Shown: piece by piece, positions 1-14,218 of the stretch | How positions within the stretch are numbered: position 1 is the stretch's first letter | Layout of the letters: each line of letters starts with the position of its first letter | Assembly (NCBI GenBank): GCA_034509925.1 | Contig: CM067538.1 | Coordinates: 3,401,001-3,465,000 of the forward strand | Length of the DNA stretch: 64,000 bases | Reading direction: 5' to 3' | From: Hirudinaria manillensis | Taxonomy: Eukaryota > Annelida > Clitellata > Hirudinida > Hirudinidae | Position numbers and translations under genes: made by a program | Notes under the pieces: model-generated | Told to the model about the DNA's origin: nothing | Database searches by the model: none | What the model saw: only the letters and a program-made list of their open reading frames with translations

Positions 1-317
1 ACTTCATTTAATTTGAGTATATTTCAGAAAATGATATGCTCTCGCAATTGAACACAGACCTCCATTCAATGAAAACAACTGTAGGACACCCCTGACAGCT
101 TTCCTGAGTTGACGTTTGACCATTTCACTTGAAACACATCAAACTGATGTTTCGACCAGAAAAAAGGACATCATTCGAACTAACTTTCTAATAACATTTC
201 GCATTTTCTTAAAACATTTTATCAGAGAAAAGCAACTTTTTAAATGGCTTTTTATACAAGTTAATACAAATATGAATAGAAGAAAAATTTAATGTAATCT
301 AGAATCAACATAAAAAA

Positions 318-3300
318 TTAAAGAGGAAAATCAACATTGAGCCAAAAGATATTGGTAATATCTGCTATTCTTCGAAATGATGGATGTTCTGCAACTAATT
401 TAATCGGGAGTTTTTCATTTTTCATCTCTGTTCTGAAACCTCTAAAGATTTGGAATAATTCCTCCTGTTAAATAAATTTAATATTTAGTAAGGCAAATCA
501 TGATCTTAATTGCAAATAATTTCAGTACATCTAGCTGGCTCCAATTCTACCATTGTTGAAATTTAGTTTAATATATCAATTTATGATAGCAAAATAAAAA
601 TCCATTGCTGCTTTTTTGAAAGCCTCACACGGAGCCAGGTATCAAATTAATCAAAATGCCATTTCATATTTCCTTAGATCACAGATTATTAATAATGGAA
701 TATAATTTAATAAACTGCTATACCAAAGATTGAGTTCTAAGTACTGCTTCAGGCTCTGTTGAAAAATGCTTTTTAGCCATGGTGGCATTTTTTAGTCATT
801 GGTGGAATAACACTTTATAATCGTTAATTAATAGTTATATAGATAATGCCCTTACTTATACCATATAGATGCCATCTGCAAAAATATTTTCAATAGTTTT
901 TATAAGGACATTAATATGCTGTTTTGACTTTGAATATTTTGACAATTAAATTGTAAACTTGTATCACCATTTATTAACTTTGTTATTAAGCAATAATCAA
1001 TAATGAAATGTAGCAGATAGGAGAGAGACAGCAGACTTCAATACTCCAGACTAACAAGGAACATCTTTATAATTTATATCTCACATCTTCCAGCCATCGT
1101 GAGATTAGTCACATTAATGGAATACTTCCATCAAACTTGACTTCACATTATTTAGTTTGTAGACAAACAGGTTATAGCAATATTTAACATTAGCCATCAA
1201 TTTAGTTATTGTTCCACTAACAATTTGCAATTCAAAAACCTATTACCTTAAAACTATACATAAATATAGCCATGTCTCTCCTACATGTTTTTGCTTATGA
1301 TAAAGATGCTACTTTTTATTAAACCATATTGAAATTATGTTCTTTGATACACCTATTTAACTGAGGGATCTGAAGCAAGAAGAAATATGACTTTGTGGAA
1401 AGGAAGTTGTTATTATTATGGACAATTAATTAACTAAGTCTGGAATGACTGTCTATTTTGAAAGTATTTTGTGGAAAGGTGAGTCTTTTGGTCTTTGACT
1501 GAGCATCTAAGTATCTAAATTACCAATCCTATTGATATCCAAGTTTTTAAAATAAACTCTTGAACTATAAAATAAAAATTAGAACTTACCATTTTGTTGA
1601 TATTGTAATAAAATCTTGAACCCTGCTTCCCAATTAGTGATAATGGACACAAGACCTGTTTTGAAATAAACATTCATTCAATTTTAGAAAAGGCCAACAA
1701 GCAAATTGTAAATTTTAACAAAAGATTGGATACTTGCATAAAAAATGTTTTGATAAAGATAAGAATGGTGATAAAAATTTGAATTTTTGAAGAAGTTTTT
1801 AAATAATATTATCAATGAGAGCCTTTAAACTTTCCTGACCTTATAAAGCTTTTTTGCAGAAATGAATTTTCCATCATCTAAGCTGGGAAAAGTGTTGGTA
1901 ATTATGTACAGCTTATATTGCGATAAATTTAAAGCAACTAGTAAAGTTAAAAATAAATAAGAATTTGATAAATACCTATGCATCCCAGTTTCCAGGCCAT
2001 TCTGATTTAAGTCTTCATAAAATGAGGCAAGTTTAAGAGCCTTTTTAAATCCAATTTCAGGATTTCCATCCAAACAAAAATTGAGAAGCTATAAACATTT
2101 GATCATAATTAGAATCAGGTTAATCATAATAGCTGAGTCAATTGTTAATATCGGCATCTTACAAAAGCTTCATAATCCAGAAGTGATGGAATGACTTGAT
2201 GACATGCAAACAAGTGAAACAAGAATGCTTTTATCATTGTTCTGGTTTTATCTAACCAAGTATTTGCCTTAAACAAAATCAATTTTATCTTAATTTTGAA
2301 AAATAGATAAGAAATCTATCTAAAATTGGGGGAATATTTTGAACTTTTAAAAATTGTTCTTTAGTCAGGCAACCACTAGACAATTGGTCCATCTTTTTGA
2401 ATTCTTTAAGAGCATCTAACAAATCTTCCTCTGTTGGCCACGAAGGATTTATAGAGAGCAAAATGAATTTCCTCCAGTTGATAAATTCATCATTGAACAT
2501 AGCACTGCGTGTTGCTATCGTGATCTAAACATTTCACTATGAACTATTAAATTATATCTGAATGCATTAAATTATATTGGAAAAAATGTATCCAATATCG
2601 AAAGTTAACCTTATCTGAAAAATTGCTTAGCCATTGATTTGGAAGGCCACCATCATTAGCAATACGTTGGAGGAGAACCATAAAGGCTTCCTTTGAGATT
2701 AATCCAATTGGGGCAATCTCCATAAACTGAGAAGGAATGGCATTCACTTTACCAAAGAATATTCTCAAATTAACTGTAGTCAAACTTACTCTGTGAAATA
2801 GACTAAAGAGCTGGCATGTGGTAAAGCTAGAACAATTTGTAGAACGTTCCTGATTTATGGCCATATCAACCTGCTGAGTCATATTCATCCTAAAACTCTT
2901 AAAAGCACGAATACTGTATATAAATTTTTAATTCATTTTAATAAAAAAAAATTTGAAAATTTTACTTCATCAAAAAACAAATCCCCTGACTTTATGTCAA
3001 GAAGATCATTAATAGGATGACCAAGTTCTGAACAGTTCCTTGCCATTTCACAAGCAAGATCAATGCTATTTAACAAATGGTGGAAAAAGACATAATTTTC
3101 TCCATTTCTTAGAAGTCTAATTGACTCCAAAAACTCAAAAAAATCAAACAAACCTCTGCATTTCAGATAAATAATTGGTTGAAACCCATTTTTGAAATGA
3201 ATTCAACATGTTATTCTTAGTCATCTGCATTTCATTACAACATTTATTGGCACGATTTTCGATCAAATTTATCTGCTCTCTTGTGTTTTCAACTTTAAAA

Positions 3301-3955
3301 GAAAACAATTTCAAATAAATTCTGTAAATCTGAAAAGTATCAAACAATACTTTCACTCTTCATGCAAATGAGTAATTCCTTCATCAATTCACTTTTATCA
3401 TCTGATGTGGAACCATCAACTTTGTACAGAAAAAAAAGGTTAGAAAGTAAAGACTATAAAGTTTTGTCATGTTCAGCATAGAGTAATAGACCTTCAATAT
3501 TTACAAATTGAGATGCTTTCGTTGATAAAGATCTGACTTCAGAATTCTTTTTTCCAGAATTATTCTTTGGAGAAAATTCAACATTATGAGACTTTCCACT
3601 TATAGACATAAGAGTCTCATCCTATGTATGACAAATTAAATCGAGCTTAAAATAATTACCTTTAAATCAATTAAATTTAAATTAATAAATCATGCCAACC
3701 ATTTTGTCTAAAAATGTTTTAGCATCTGATATGACTTCAGATATGCTCAGGATCTGTGATCTTTCAGCTTCAACTGGTCTCAACTTATTCCTTCAAACAT
3801 GATAAATAAATAAAATAATCTGAGTGCCCTCTTAAGTTGTGCTGCAGGATGTATTTTCACAAAAATTTGAAACATATATTATACTAGATTGAACATACCA
3901 CAAACCCCTCATATTACCCTCAGTCCACTGGACATATGCCACTCTATCGAACCGA

Positions 3956-3987
<32 letters not shown>

Positions 3988-6900
3988 GGTTGCATGCCAA
4001 CTACAGGCATTAATTCACTATTAAATAAATTTGAGTAGCAAAAATTTTATTAGGTTACATTCTTGTTGAGAAAACTAAAGTTCAGCAAAAGTTGAGAGCA
4101 AGTCCCCAAGAATGGACAATCCAAGGAAGCAAATGCTTTTGCTCAACACAGAGTTTGTTATTCAAACAACAATTAACCAGTGACTGAAAAGAGGACAGCT
4201 CTCAGATCTGGAGATTTGGCAGGCATTTAGGAAACAAACTACAAAATTCCTAGAGAGAGGATATCATCATATTATTTTAAAAAGTTCAATATAATGTAAG
4301 TCTGAAAGAAGTCATAACTTTTATTGAATTCACAGGGTTCTATTATTTTGATCTTGTAAAAAAATTAATAAATTTTATCACTGAATAAATTACCAGTTGA
4401 CAAAGCATCATATAAACTCAGTCAATATTTGACACAAATAATATTCGTTACTTGGATTAGATATGAGTGGAAACACATATTTAAAGGTTTTCTAAAGTAA
4501 TAATTTGCTTTCTGTAACTCTATTGCAATGTGAAAATAAAAATTCGATGAGGAATGAAAATATTTAACTGTAACTGCATCAATTCAAGCCTAATTTCACT
4601 TTCTGGAAGGCAGACAGAATTAATGGGAAGGAGTTATTGGCAATCAACTTCCAATGATTTTGCAATTGAAAGTAGATTTAAATAAGGCTTAATGTGGCAT
4701 TATATTAGTATGCATTAATTTAAACTTTCCCACTTTAAACTTGTGACCATTTGTTAATGCCCTGACTTACACATTCTTGGGTTAATTTGATTACTAATCA
4801 TTGTAACATTCATAGTGAATAAAATATCAGACTTTTTTTATTCAGTTATCCCAGAAAAAGAGATGCTTAAAACAGATGGGTAGGGCCAGGGTCAAGAAAA
4901 ATGTTTGGCTGGGATCCAAATTTGATTGATAATCCTTGAACAATGAGAATAAACTCTCACCTGTACCTACCTCAACCAATTAGTGATACAAGAGAGATTG
5001 GGGTTGTGCAATAGCAGGTAATGCAATATTTTTAGAATTCTTAAAATAACATTTCAGAGAATCTTAACATACTGTAACTTTTGGCATGAGAGACAATGAT
5101 TCAATTGGCAGGATACAATGGAAAAAAGTTTTAAAACTAGTAACATGAATTTTTTGGCTCAAACCAATAGACTGAGAGAAAATGGTAAAGCAAAAACTCT
5201 GAAAATAGAAAATTTGGAAAGGGAGCTTAGGAGTTTATGAATGTTATTAATTATTTTGAACCATTGTTTCTTTATCATTAAGACTGAAACTGAAAAGGCT
5301 GTTGAGATTGAAATATGAAAATGTAGAAAACGGGAATAATTGAAATCAACCGACCAATGTTTACAATAAATGTACAATTCTGTGCCAAATGGCAAGTTTA
5401 ATTTGATTATGTGAGAATAGCTATCTGGCATCTCTTTTAGAAAAAAGCAACATATTATATATAACATATAAAATATAAAAATAACCTTTTCTCATCTGGA
5501 TATCCTGCAACATTTTTCACATTTGTTGAATTCAGTCTTGTCTCAGAGCCATCAGATGACTGAAAAACATGAGATAATACAATCAAACACTCAAATATTA
5601 CAATTTCAAAAAGCTTCAGGGTTAGAATAAAGACTTAAAACCTTAAACAATTCTTGATAATCTGACATCATGGTATCTGTCTGGAAGTAAGAACATAAGT
5701 CTCTGAGCAAATTCAAAATGTTCCTTAATTTGGACACTTCAATGTTAACAAGTTGGATGAGGTGAGTGTTCATTGAATTCAAACAGTGAGTGATATATAG
5801 ATCATTGGAAAGCAGACAGATCTGCATTTCCATCCTCTTTCTTTTATCATCAGATAGTTTCCACAACTTTATTTGTAGATCATCCACTTTTTGACATAGT
5901 TCTGCCTTTGCACTTTCATTTCTTCTCAACATGATAGGTATCAAATTAAAATCCTGACACAAATTAATTTGTGTTATGAATATCTAAAACATAAATTTGA
6001 CAAATCCCCATTCCAACCCTTTGGAACTTCAGCAATGTGACACTCATACAATCAGGCTTTCTGAATAGCTCCTTGAAGTCATGCCTAAAGATAATGCAAT
6101 CTTTAATGAAATACTAAATGATTCTGGTACAATATTAAATAAAATGAAAATTTTAAACACATACCTAACTTGATAAAAATATGAAACCATTTCTTGATCA
6201 TCACTTCTTAACCATCTGAGCACCAATAGGCAGCTAGCAACATAATTATCCTCAATGTGACCCCAAAAATCCAGTATTAATCTTGCTAAGAACTTTTTCA
6301 AATATTAAATTTGAATTAATTAATCTGTTTTACTTTTAAAAATAGCTTTTCAAAAAACTTACTTTATCCACTTTCAATAGATTTAAGAATTCACTTTTTT
6401 GTTTTCCCATGGTTCTTGGTATGTCAGTATGATTTTCTAACAAATTATTAAGATCAAGAATTCTAAAACTGCTATTTAATAATTATAATGTGTGTGTCAT
6501 GCCAACTAATAGTTAGGGCAATTTCTAAATTAAGTACGCATTACAAAATCCATTTTGGTAATAATTTTCATTATGAGTCACACCATACTTTCAAGTTGCA
6601 TGCTTCAAACCTCAATAAATATTCTAAAAACAGTTCTTTTCATGTATCAAAAGCTTCACATTTTATATCTCTTTGCATAAATCAATTAAATTAATCATCC
6701 CTTTTGACAAAGAATATTTTTCTCTCAAACTTTTTCTTGAGATTGTTTCAACATTTCTATCCAGGTAGAATTTCTAAACAATTGCCTTAACATTTATTTG
6801 ATTTTATTGAGCCAATTGCTGTGTTCTCCTAACAATTAAATTAACTCAGGAAGGACAATAACCATGAAATGCAAGTTAAAGATAATAAGGCCAATCTTAC

Positions 6901-9900
6901 AAGCAAATGTAGAAGTAATAAGATAGAAGAAGGTAGCTTACTACATTATTATATGAGAATTATGGACCTCTTCCAAAGTAAATCAAAAATGAATATTGAT
7001 CAAGATGATCATTTCAATTAAACATTAGGATTTTCACAAAAGTGACAATGCCGTCAAAAAAACACAACTTTGGGGTTATGATCTTATGAAGGTTATGATC
7101 CAAAGATAATCTGTAATCTTAAAGCTCCTATATCTGAGTTCTGTTTTAATAATTAAAAGTCAAAGCAATAAGAAAAGTCTTTTAAATGATTTAAATGTCT
7201 ACTGGAATGATGACTGGACAAAGATGGTGCTTTAACAATTGTTACATCAAAGCACCTCATTCATCAACTTACAGTTACAATTGACCTGTAACACAGGTCA
7301 CTATCCCCCCTAAGACTTTAATACTCTCATACCTAACCTTTCACACAAATATGCAAAAGAACCTTAAGATTTCTGAAATCACAAATAGTACTATGAAATC
7401 ATTTGAATATAGAATGTCAATACCAACCTTCTGTTTCAAAACCCTCCTAAAATTTTAGAACATTATTCCATTATTGAAGCTTTAAAAGAACACAAATTTA
7501 AATCAACCTCTTGTTCCTGATGTTCACGCATAGCATTTTCTGTTTCAATATAAGCTGAAGACAGCTTTCAATTTAACAAAAAAAAGGTTATTAAATCTAA
7601 TTGCTCCAAAGATGGCAAAATAAACAATCACCTGAACCATGACATCATTTAAAATTGTACTACCCTCTGTGATCATGTCATCAATGTCTGCGCATCCATT
7701 TAAATGACCTAATCTCCCATGGCACTTGAACCATTCCGATAGTTTTGGCATTTCTCTTTCATAAACCTTTAAACTATGTTAACACAAATAAATCTTAGAA
7801 GCTACTAAAAGCCAAATAAAGATAAGCAGGTAAGTTCCCAATTATGAGAACCTAAATTCTTACAAATTCAAATATTTCATAGAAAATATGCTTGCATGCA
7901 TACAAACTGAGAAAAATAATTTCATTCAATGTCACAACTCTAAACAAGGACTCAAACAAACCTTTGTAGAATTTGAATGTTGTCATCTGCTAAACCATTT
8001 AACATATCAGCATTCACACCTTGAAAATAAATATTTTCGATTAAATATGAGAGATAACTTTAGTTCAAAATTAGAATACCCTATAAACTGATACAAAAGT
8101 TTACATTTGGTACAAGGATGTAAAATTAGATTGTTTAATTTGTCACATTTAAAGGTTGTTTAAACAGATTTTTTTCCAAACTTTTGATTAGTTAAGTACA
8201 ATCTTCATAGTAATTTGATAATGGTACATCAAATAATTTGAATGCCTTTTTGAGATTAGACCTTGATCAGTATGAGATCTATTGATAATGATTTCATCCG
8301 GGACATCAATAAACAGGGCCACATCAATTGCACTCCTGAAAGTTTCTTTTCTTTTTTCAATTGGATTAAGTAACTTGGATTTGAAGGTTGAATTATTTTT
8401 GTGCATAACATCATGGCCTGTGAGGGCCTCTTCAAACAGACAAAGTTGCCCAAAAGTGCAAGGAAACCCATCCAAAATCCATCCAATTCCATTCTCTGGC
8501 ATTCTCCTACAAATTGTCATGCAGTATTTATGAACCTAAATCTAAACACTTTCCAAGTAACCAACAACATAAGTTAAAAATAGTAAGTTGCAATGAGCTC
8601 CTCTCAGAATTTTTGATGTACCCCAAAAAAAAGTATTAAAGTAAAATGTTAAACTTTATATCTGCTATCAATTTAATAAAAAATTAAATAATGTCACACA
8701 AAATGTGCATACAGGTTGGGCAGCAATACTGTGGTAAGTCACTGTGTGAAATATTTTATAGCTGATGACAGGGAGTATCCCCAGGGAAGAGCTCTAGCAA
8801 TAATTAAGAAGCGACTTCATATTCTATTATAATATTTAGAAATATTGGCTAAATAGAAATATAAAAAAATTCATATTTTGAATTATTCTGATTATAAAAA
8901 TTATCAGCTAGAAAACATTTAGCACAGGAGATATTAAGTTATTCTCTATACTGAATAAAATATTTCTTCCTTATAATAAACTTCAAGTGTGTTCTACTGG
9001 AAAACAGACTTCACATAGTCATGTTGGTAACATTAATACATCATTTATTCATGTTTTCAAAAAAGGACCAAGGATGAAACATGACTTTGTAAGTAGGATT
9101 TATTACTGTTATCAATATATTACAGTGTATTTATTGCAAATCCATCAATTAAGACCAGCATAAGAAGAAATAAGACCAATGAGAATTTCCCATGGAGGAG
9201 TATAGGGAAAGTACAAAAAGTATTAATTCAAAATTATAAGAAATGGACAAAGACTTCTGGCTGATCACTGCATGTGATCCCCAAAACCACCACCAATAAC
9301 CAAATTACATAAAGAAAAGAAGCTAGAAACATTCATACTAAAGAAGCTAAATAAATTTAAAAAATTACAGAAAAATTAACTAAAACAACATTCATTTTTT
9401 CTTTTTTTTTTTGCATTTTCCTTAACGTTCCACAAAAAATATTAAATTGCTGGCAATGAATAACCAAACGTTACAAGATCAAAATTAATTTATTCTCAAA
9501 CAATTACCTGAAGTACTCTACCAACATCTCAACTAGAGTTTCATCCTTTATTGGACATCCAAGTTCAAGACTTTCCAAGGCTGTTTTGCCAAGCTCAGCT
9601 CTCTTTGTCAGCTGTTAAAGACATAGCCTTTCACAAAGATGTACATACATAAATTGTCTCAACTAATTTGCATAACAAACCTTTCTAGTTATATTAACCT
9701 TTGCTAAAATAGAAATAAATATTTATGGTAAAGACTTTTTTAAAGTAAGCCATTAAATAAACAAACTTGAATCTGTTCCTTGATCCATCAGAGATTCAGA
9801 CCGAATTTGCTAATGAACAACAAGCATTTTACATTTGAAATTTTACATATTACTTATGAAAAGTATTAATAGCATAATCCCATCTACAAACAATAAAAAT

Positions 9901-11616
9901 AAAAACAATCCCTTTAAACCAGTTAAAATTTATCTTACATTTAAAATCATAGAATTTCTAGAAACCATAAGATTTCTAACTATCTGCACATTTTTGTACC
10001 TTATTTTCTGAAGAGTTTCTCCAATCATTAAATATTTCATTTGCAGATTCAAAAATCATCGACTCTGAGTCACTGAAAGCCTTAATTGCTTCATTCACAA
10101 CATCATTGATAGCTATTACTTGGAGATTGAAAGCTGTTGTTATGTATATTGCATTATTGTTAATCAGTAGTTAAAATTTTAAAAATAAAATTGAGTAGAC
10201 ATGCTTACTAGTAGCCAATATTTGACTGCAAGTGCTTTTACCAGATAATGGAGGCCCTAGGATGCAAACTTTTAAAGAAACATCTGGGCGACAGGGAACA
10301 TGTAAACTGGGGGACTTAAAATACATATTATGATAAAATGACTATCAGTTAAAGCTTGAAAAGTTTTAAAAATTATAATTCACCAAAACATCATAGTTCC
10401 TTACATCATGATGTGCAGCATCAAATATCACGCTCATAATATAATTTAATTTTGATTTATTTGTGATTGGACTTTTAGTATTCTGCCAAATCTTTTCCTG
10501 CTTCTGTTTTGATGGAATTATCATTCAAATAATTATAAACAATGTATTAGCAATTTAAATTAATTTAATTTAATTATTATAGCAAGAAATTTATGGATTA
10601 TATTACCAATTAGTATTAAATGAAGTGATTACTGAAAAGAACATAAACCAGATAATCCTGGAAATCCATGCAATTTTGCCATTCAAAAAAATCATGAGAA
10701 GCAACCCCTTGTGGAAAAAGTGATACACAGCAAAAAAACAAATCAAGTTTCTCATCATGGACATCATCAGGGATATTTCTAAACAGTTCAATTATGATTT
10801 TGTTAAAAGTATTTACAATATTCACAATACAAAAAATGATAATACCCATCATAACATTTCCCCAATTCAGAATACATTATTGATAAGTCAATAATATCTT
10901 CAACAATCCTTTTGCACACAAGAAAATGCTTGTTATATTTTGCTTCCTTATTGTTGAGAAGAAGAATATTGTGTAGAAACATTTTCTTATCCATTAAGGA
11001 TGCATTCAATATCTTACGGAGCGAGTTTAGATCCTAATGTAAACCAACAAGAAATAAGAATCATTAAGTATTTGGAGTATCTTCACTCTAAAACTACAAA
11101 TACTTTTCGCCTTATTGATCATAGCAAGCCTATTACTAATTTAAGTAAGAATAATTAACATTTAAATAGAGTAAATTGTCATAAATAATAAAATTAACAA
11201 TAAAGTGTATTTACACGTTCACGTTCCAAAGATTTTTCAAATTCCTTAGCCTTTATTTCATCGAATCTCAATGTTCGATTTATAAAATTTCTTGCATAAG
11301 TTTCTCGACTTAATTTCCACGTTAGAAGTTGTGTAGACAAGCACTTTTCCATATTAGACGCTTTGACCAGCTTGTCAGTTAGAGTCCTCATCCTAATTTC
11401 ATTCTGTAGACATTCCCAATAATTGCATTAACACGGATACAAACAATTACATTAATCTTACTTCAACTTTTTCATGGAAGAGAAAATTTCGCTTAAAAAT
11501 TCCCTGTCTCAGGCATTCTCTTTGACCCCTGTTTAATATTACAGAATCTTACTACTTCATTAAAGAAATATTCATGGTAAATAATTTAACATTAAGTGCT
11601 TCGAAGGATCCTCCAT
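318..11616 (-). CDS. SPEF2: SPEF2-like sperm flagellar protein, 32 exons
   Basis: SPEF2 is a central-pair/manchette protein needed for sperm tails and motile cilia. Exons from 5' to 3': 11591-11616, 11462-11528, 11215-11403, 10846-11033, 10643-10778, 10384-10503, 10209-10314, 10000-10133, 9767-9809, 9699-9703, 9522-9611, 8262-8535, 7962-8019, 7632-7773, 7508-7564, 6363-6436, 6165-6292, 6018-6084, 5642-5953, 5486-5559, 3700-3790, 3492-3621, 3351-3419, 3154-3292, 2966-3065, 2610-2870, 2345-2524, 2163-2267, 1976-2088, 1840-1882, 1590-1655, 318-464. Phases agree at every junction except 7508/6436, where at least one exon is missing from the list. The adenylate-kinase-like domain shows a P-loop (GPPLSGKST, exon 10209-10314) and ILDGFP (exon 8262-8535). 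The INWRKF...TKEQF segment (exon 2345-2524) matches the EF-hand-like C-terminal part of SPEF2. About 1,245 aa are accounted for, against roughly 1,800 in vertebrates. The N-terminal calponin-homology half was not found. The first exon could extend in frame to 11712. Confidence 0.86.
3956..3987. repeat. (ATT)n microsatellite
   Basis: About 10.7 uninterrupted ATT units lie inside the 1.7 kb SPEF2 intron 3791-5485. The rest of that intron is AT-rich with no recognisable gene or element. Confidence 0.95.
9699..9703 (-). other. predicted 5-nt micro-exon of the SPEF2-like gene
   Basis: On the minus strand CAAAG lies between an acceptor (ttttag) and a donor (gttaat). Exon 9767-9809 ends in phase 1 and exon 9522-9611 starts in phase 0. 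Adding exactly these five bases restores the frame and yields DSTKLTKRAELG, which aligns with the corresponding SPEF2 segment. No other acceptor near 9611 gives the right phase. This is inference from phase and splice signals only. Confidence 0.5.
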
Positions 11617-11635
11617 GAAACGTTTTTCACAACCT

Positions 11636-11649
11636 ATGTCCTTAGCAAC
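11636..11649 (-). promoter_or_regulatory. candidate RFX X-box upstream of the SPEF2-like gene
   Basis: The minus strand reads GTTGCTAAGGACAT. The first half-site GTTGCT fits the RFX/DAF-19 X-box half-site; the second half is degenerate. It lies 20 bp upstream of the ATG at 11616, and ciliary genes are commonly under RFX control. It is only meaningful if transcription starts near here. If the exon runs to 11712 the site is coding and the match is chance. Confidence 0.25.
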
Positions 11650-11712
11650 CGCGTCTATGCAAGCTAAATGAAGCTCAATCAAGCACCCTTTGATAAGGTT
11701 TTGAAGGTTCTA

Positions 11713-14218
11713 TATATTCACTCAATTGTATTTTGCATCAGTTGCATTTTGCAATAAATGCAATGTGTTTAAATGTCATTGACAATAATTACTTATTGCC
11801 CCAGTCCTTACTTAATTTTTAATAAATTTAAATTAACGTTATTATAATATTTATATTAAGTGAAACTTATGTCTGTATTTCTTTACATTGAATGCTTAAC
11901 CCATTGTCCATTTATGAATAATAAACGGCTCCGCAATGGAACTTCGAAATGTAAACAAACAACATCTGGAATGTGAGACCTGGCGGAGCGATAGAGTAGT
12001 TGCTTATTGTTGCTTCATTAGCAGTAACCAAAAACTAGAATAAGCCGCTATTTTCTGTATTTAAAACCTTGAACACTGAATGTTGAATGATAGGGAAAAG
12101 CAGGGATAAACTTTTCACATTTCGCTGTAGCACGTTTTTATTTACGGAACAAACTAAAAGCATTGTAGCCCATGTTCAAGCTTTGTATCTTGGTTCATCT
12201 TTACAGTTTGAGGGATTCCCACCAAAAATGAAACCACAACAGCCTGTTGAAGGGAGTCATGTTTCAACCTGCCCCATTACCGGGTGTTTCTTTCATCGTC
12301 ATATAAGCCCCCCAAAAAGAGATAAACCATTATTATAAAGCCTATGAAAAATCGCTAGCTAGTTGTAACCAGAAATGAAACATTTCTACCGATCCAATAC
12401 TAAAAAGTCGTACACGAAATTAGTCACAAAGCTATCCTCTATAATGAAATGATTTTATCATATTCTGTTACCCCATCAACTTTTTTTTTGCCCAAAATGT
12501 AATGGAACCTTTCATTTCGTCATGCGTCAACTTTGAACTCGGAGAGGAACAGTTCTAAGCAATATTTAAACAAATATAACAAATTCTTCTGACGTCGTAA
12601 CTGTGGTTTCTCTTTTAAAACCATTCCCTCATAATTTCAACACTGAACCTCTGTCAGAAGATTTTGTTAAAATTTTGAACGTTGGTTCGCATTGGGTCAA
12701 TATCTCGAATATAAAAAGGTTGGAGGAACCGTGAAAGGAAATAATTATTTCTATTAAGAGACCATCATTAAACCAACCCGAAATTAGCATAAAAAATTAT
12801 TTAGATCCACTGACATTATGTCATTAATGTTTGAAGCCAACTGGACCAGCTAAATTTAATCTCTTTTCATCAGACAAATTAAGGGAGTCTCAACTTAGCT
12901 TCAGACTCGACATCTCTTTTAATCAGTTTAGTCGGATTTTGTGACCCTTCGTCAGAAGTGTCTCAAGCTTATGACAAATTTAAAAAAAGAACTCAACACA
13001 TCTGAGTATGGTCGATGGCCTTGCATCCACATCTTCTAAACGCTGAAATGACATTTTAAAGAAAATTTCGCGGTAATTTTAAAGATTGATTTGGACATTG
13101 ATCCCTAAATCTGGGCCAACTATATGAGGAGCACTATGGGCCAAACGAGTGAAATTAACAGTATTAAAATATCGATTATTGTATACCTTAGGTCCTTTTG
13201 TTTTTGGTTATTACTTATATAATATTTCTTTTGTGAACGAAATCGAAGGCTGATCAAAATTTTCGGCAGCGGCTGAATTAATTCGAAATTAACTGCTATT
13301 GATGGATGTATTAAAACAATCGACAATAGCTAAGAACCAAATGGGCGGCAGAGGTCAAACCGACATCGAGGACTTTGTCGACGTTGAGCGCAGTCCCGAC
13401 CCCAATGAGTCACGAGCTAGAACCCAATATATATATTATAGAAATAATATAGAACCCAATAAATATATATATTTATTGGTCAATCGGCACCACCAGTATG
13501 TACCGTTGCACTTAGACTAATACCTCATAGTAGTTGAGCAGCTGCAAATTTGGTTATAGAGAAGCTAAGCCAAGTCATAGGTAATCGAAGGCACTATTTG
13601 GGCAACCTGCTTTGACTCCACCACACTTAATATTAAACAAAATAAAACCTTTGAATCAGGTCCAAGGTAAGATACTATAAAAATGTTCATGTATCTGTGG
13701 TTCTCTTGCTGATGCAGTCCAATTTTCATTGACTTCTTTCCTGTTGACATCTTACCAGATTTTGTCTTCTACCAAAGCAGATAAATTCAGTCTCCAAAAA
13801 TTGGTGGTGAAGGAATGGCAAAACACATTTTCATTAAGGCCCTCAATGGAATTCACTGAAGGAAGTCTAAGACCCAAAAGAAATAAAGACTTATTATATA
13901 AGACATAGGTGATGACAGTAACTGTTTTGTCACTGTTATTACACTGTTTGCCAACTCAAATGAATCACCTGAGAGTATGCTCTTCAGATATTTAAACCAA
14001 ATACAAGTTATAAAAGAATATTATAAATCGAAATAAACCATAATACAAATTTATGAAAAAAAAAACACATAGAACACCTAAAACATAGACTAATAATGAC
14101 TAGAATTTCATTATAAAACATTAAACTCTTAAAAACTGTGCTTCAGCAGTGTATTTCATTCTAACATTTAACTGTATTTACAGGCAATGAAATTGAAAAG
14201 CATTGTGTTTTTTTAGAA
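11713..14218. other. intergenic region between the SPEF2-like and HMBOX1-like genes
   Basis: This holds the promoter side of the SPEF2-like gene and the 3' side of the HMBOX1-like gene. Short open frames (for example 12087-12338 plus, 13299-13520 plus, 13565-13750 minus) have no recognised domain or splice support. I looked for the missing calponin-homology exons of SPEF2 here and did not see them. Confidence 0.6.

Noticed and set aside
2800-2835. Possible tiny intron starting GTAAGT inside exon 2610-2870
   Set aside because: The intron would be 20-30 bp and the frame is open straight through.
12087-12338. 83-codon plus-strand frame between the SPEF2-like and HMBOX1-like genes
   Set aside because: No domain, no splice context, ordinary chance length for the region.
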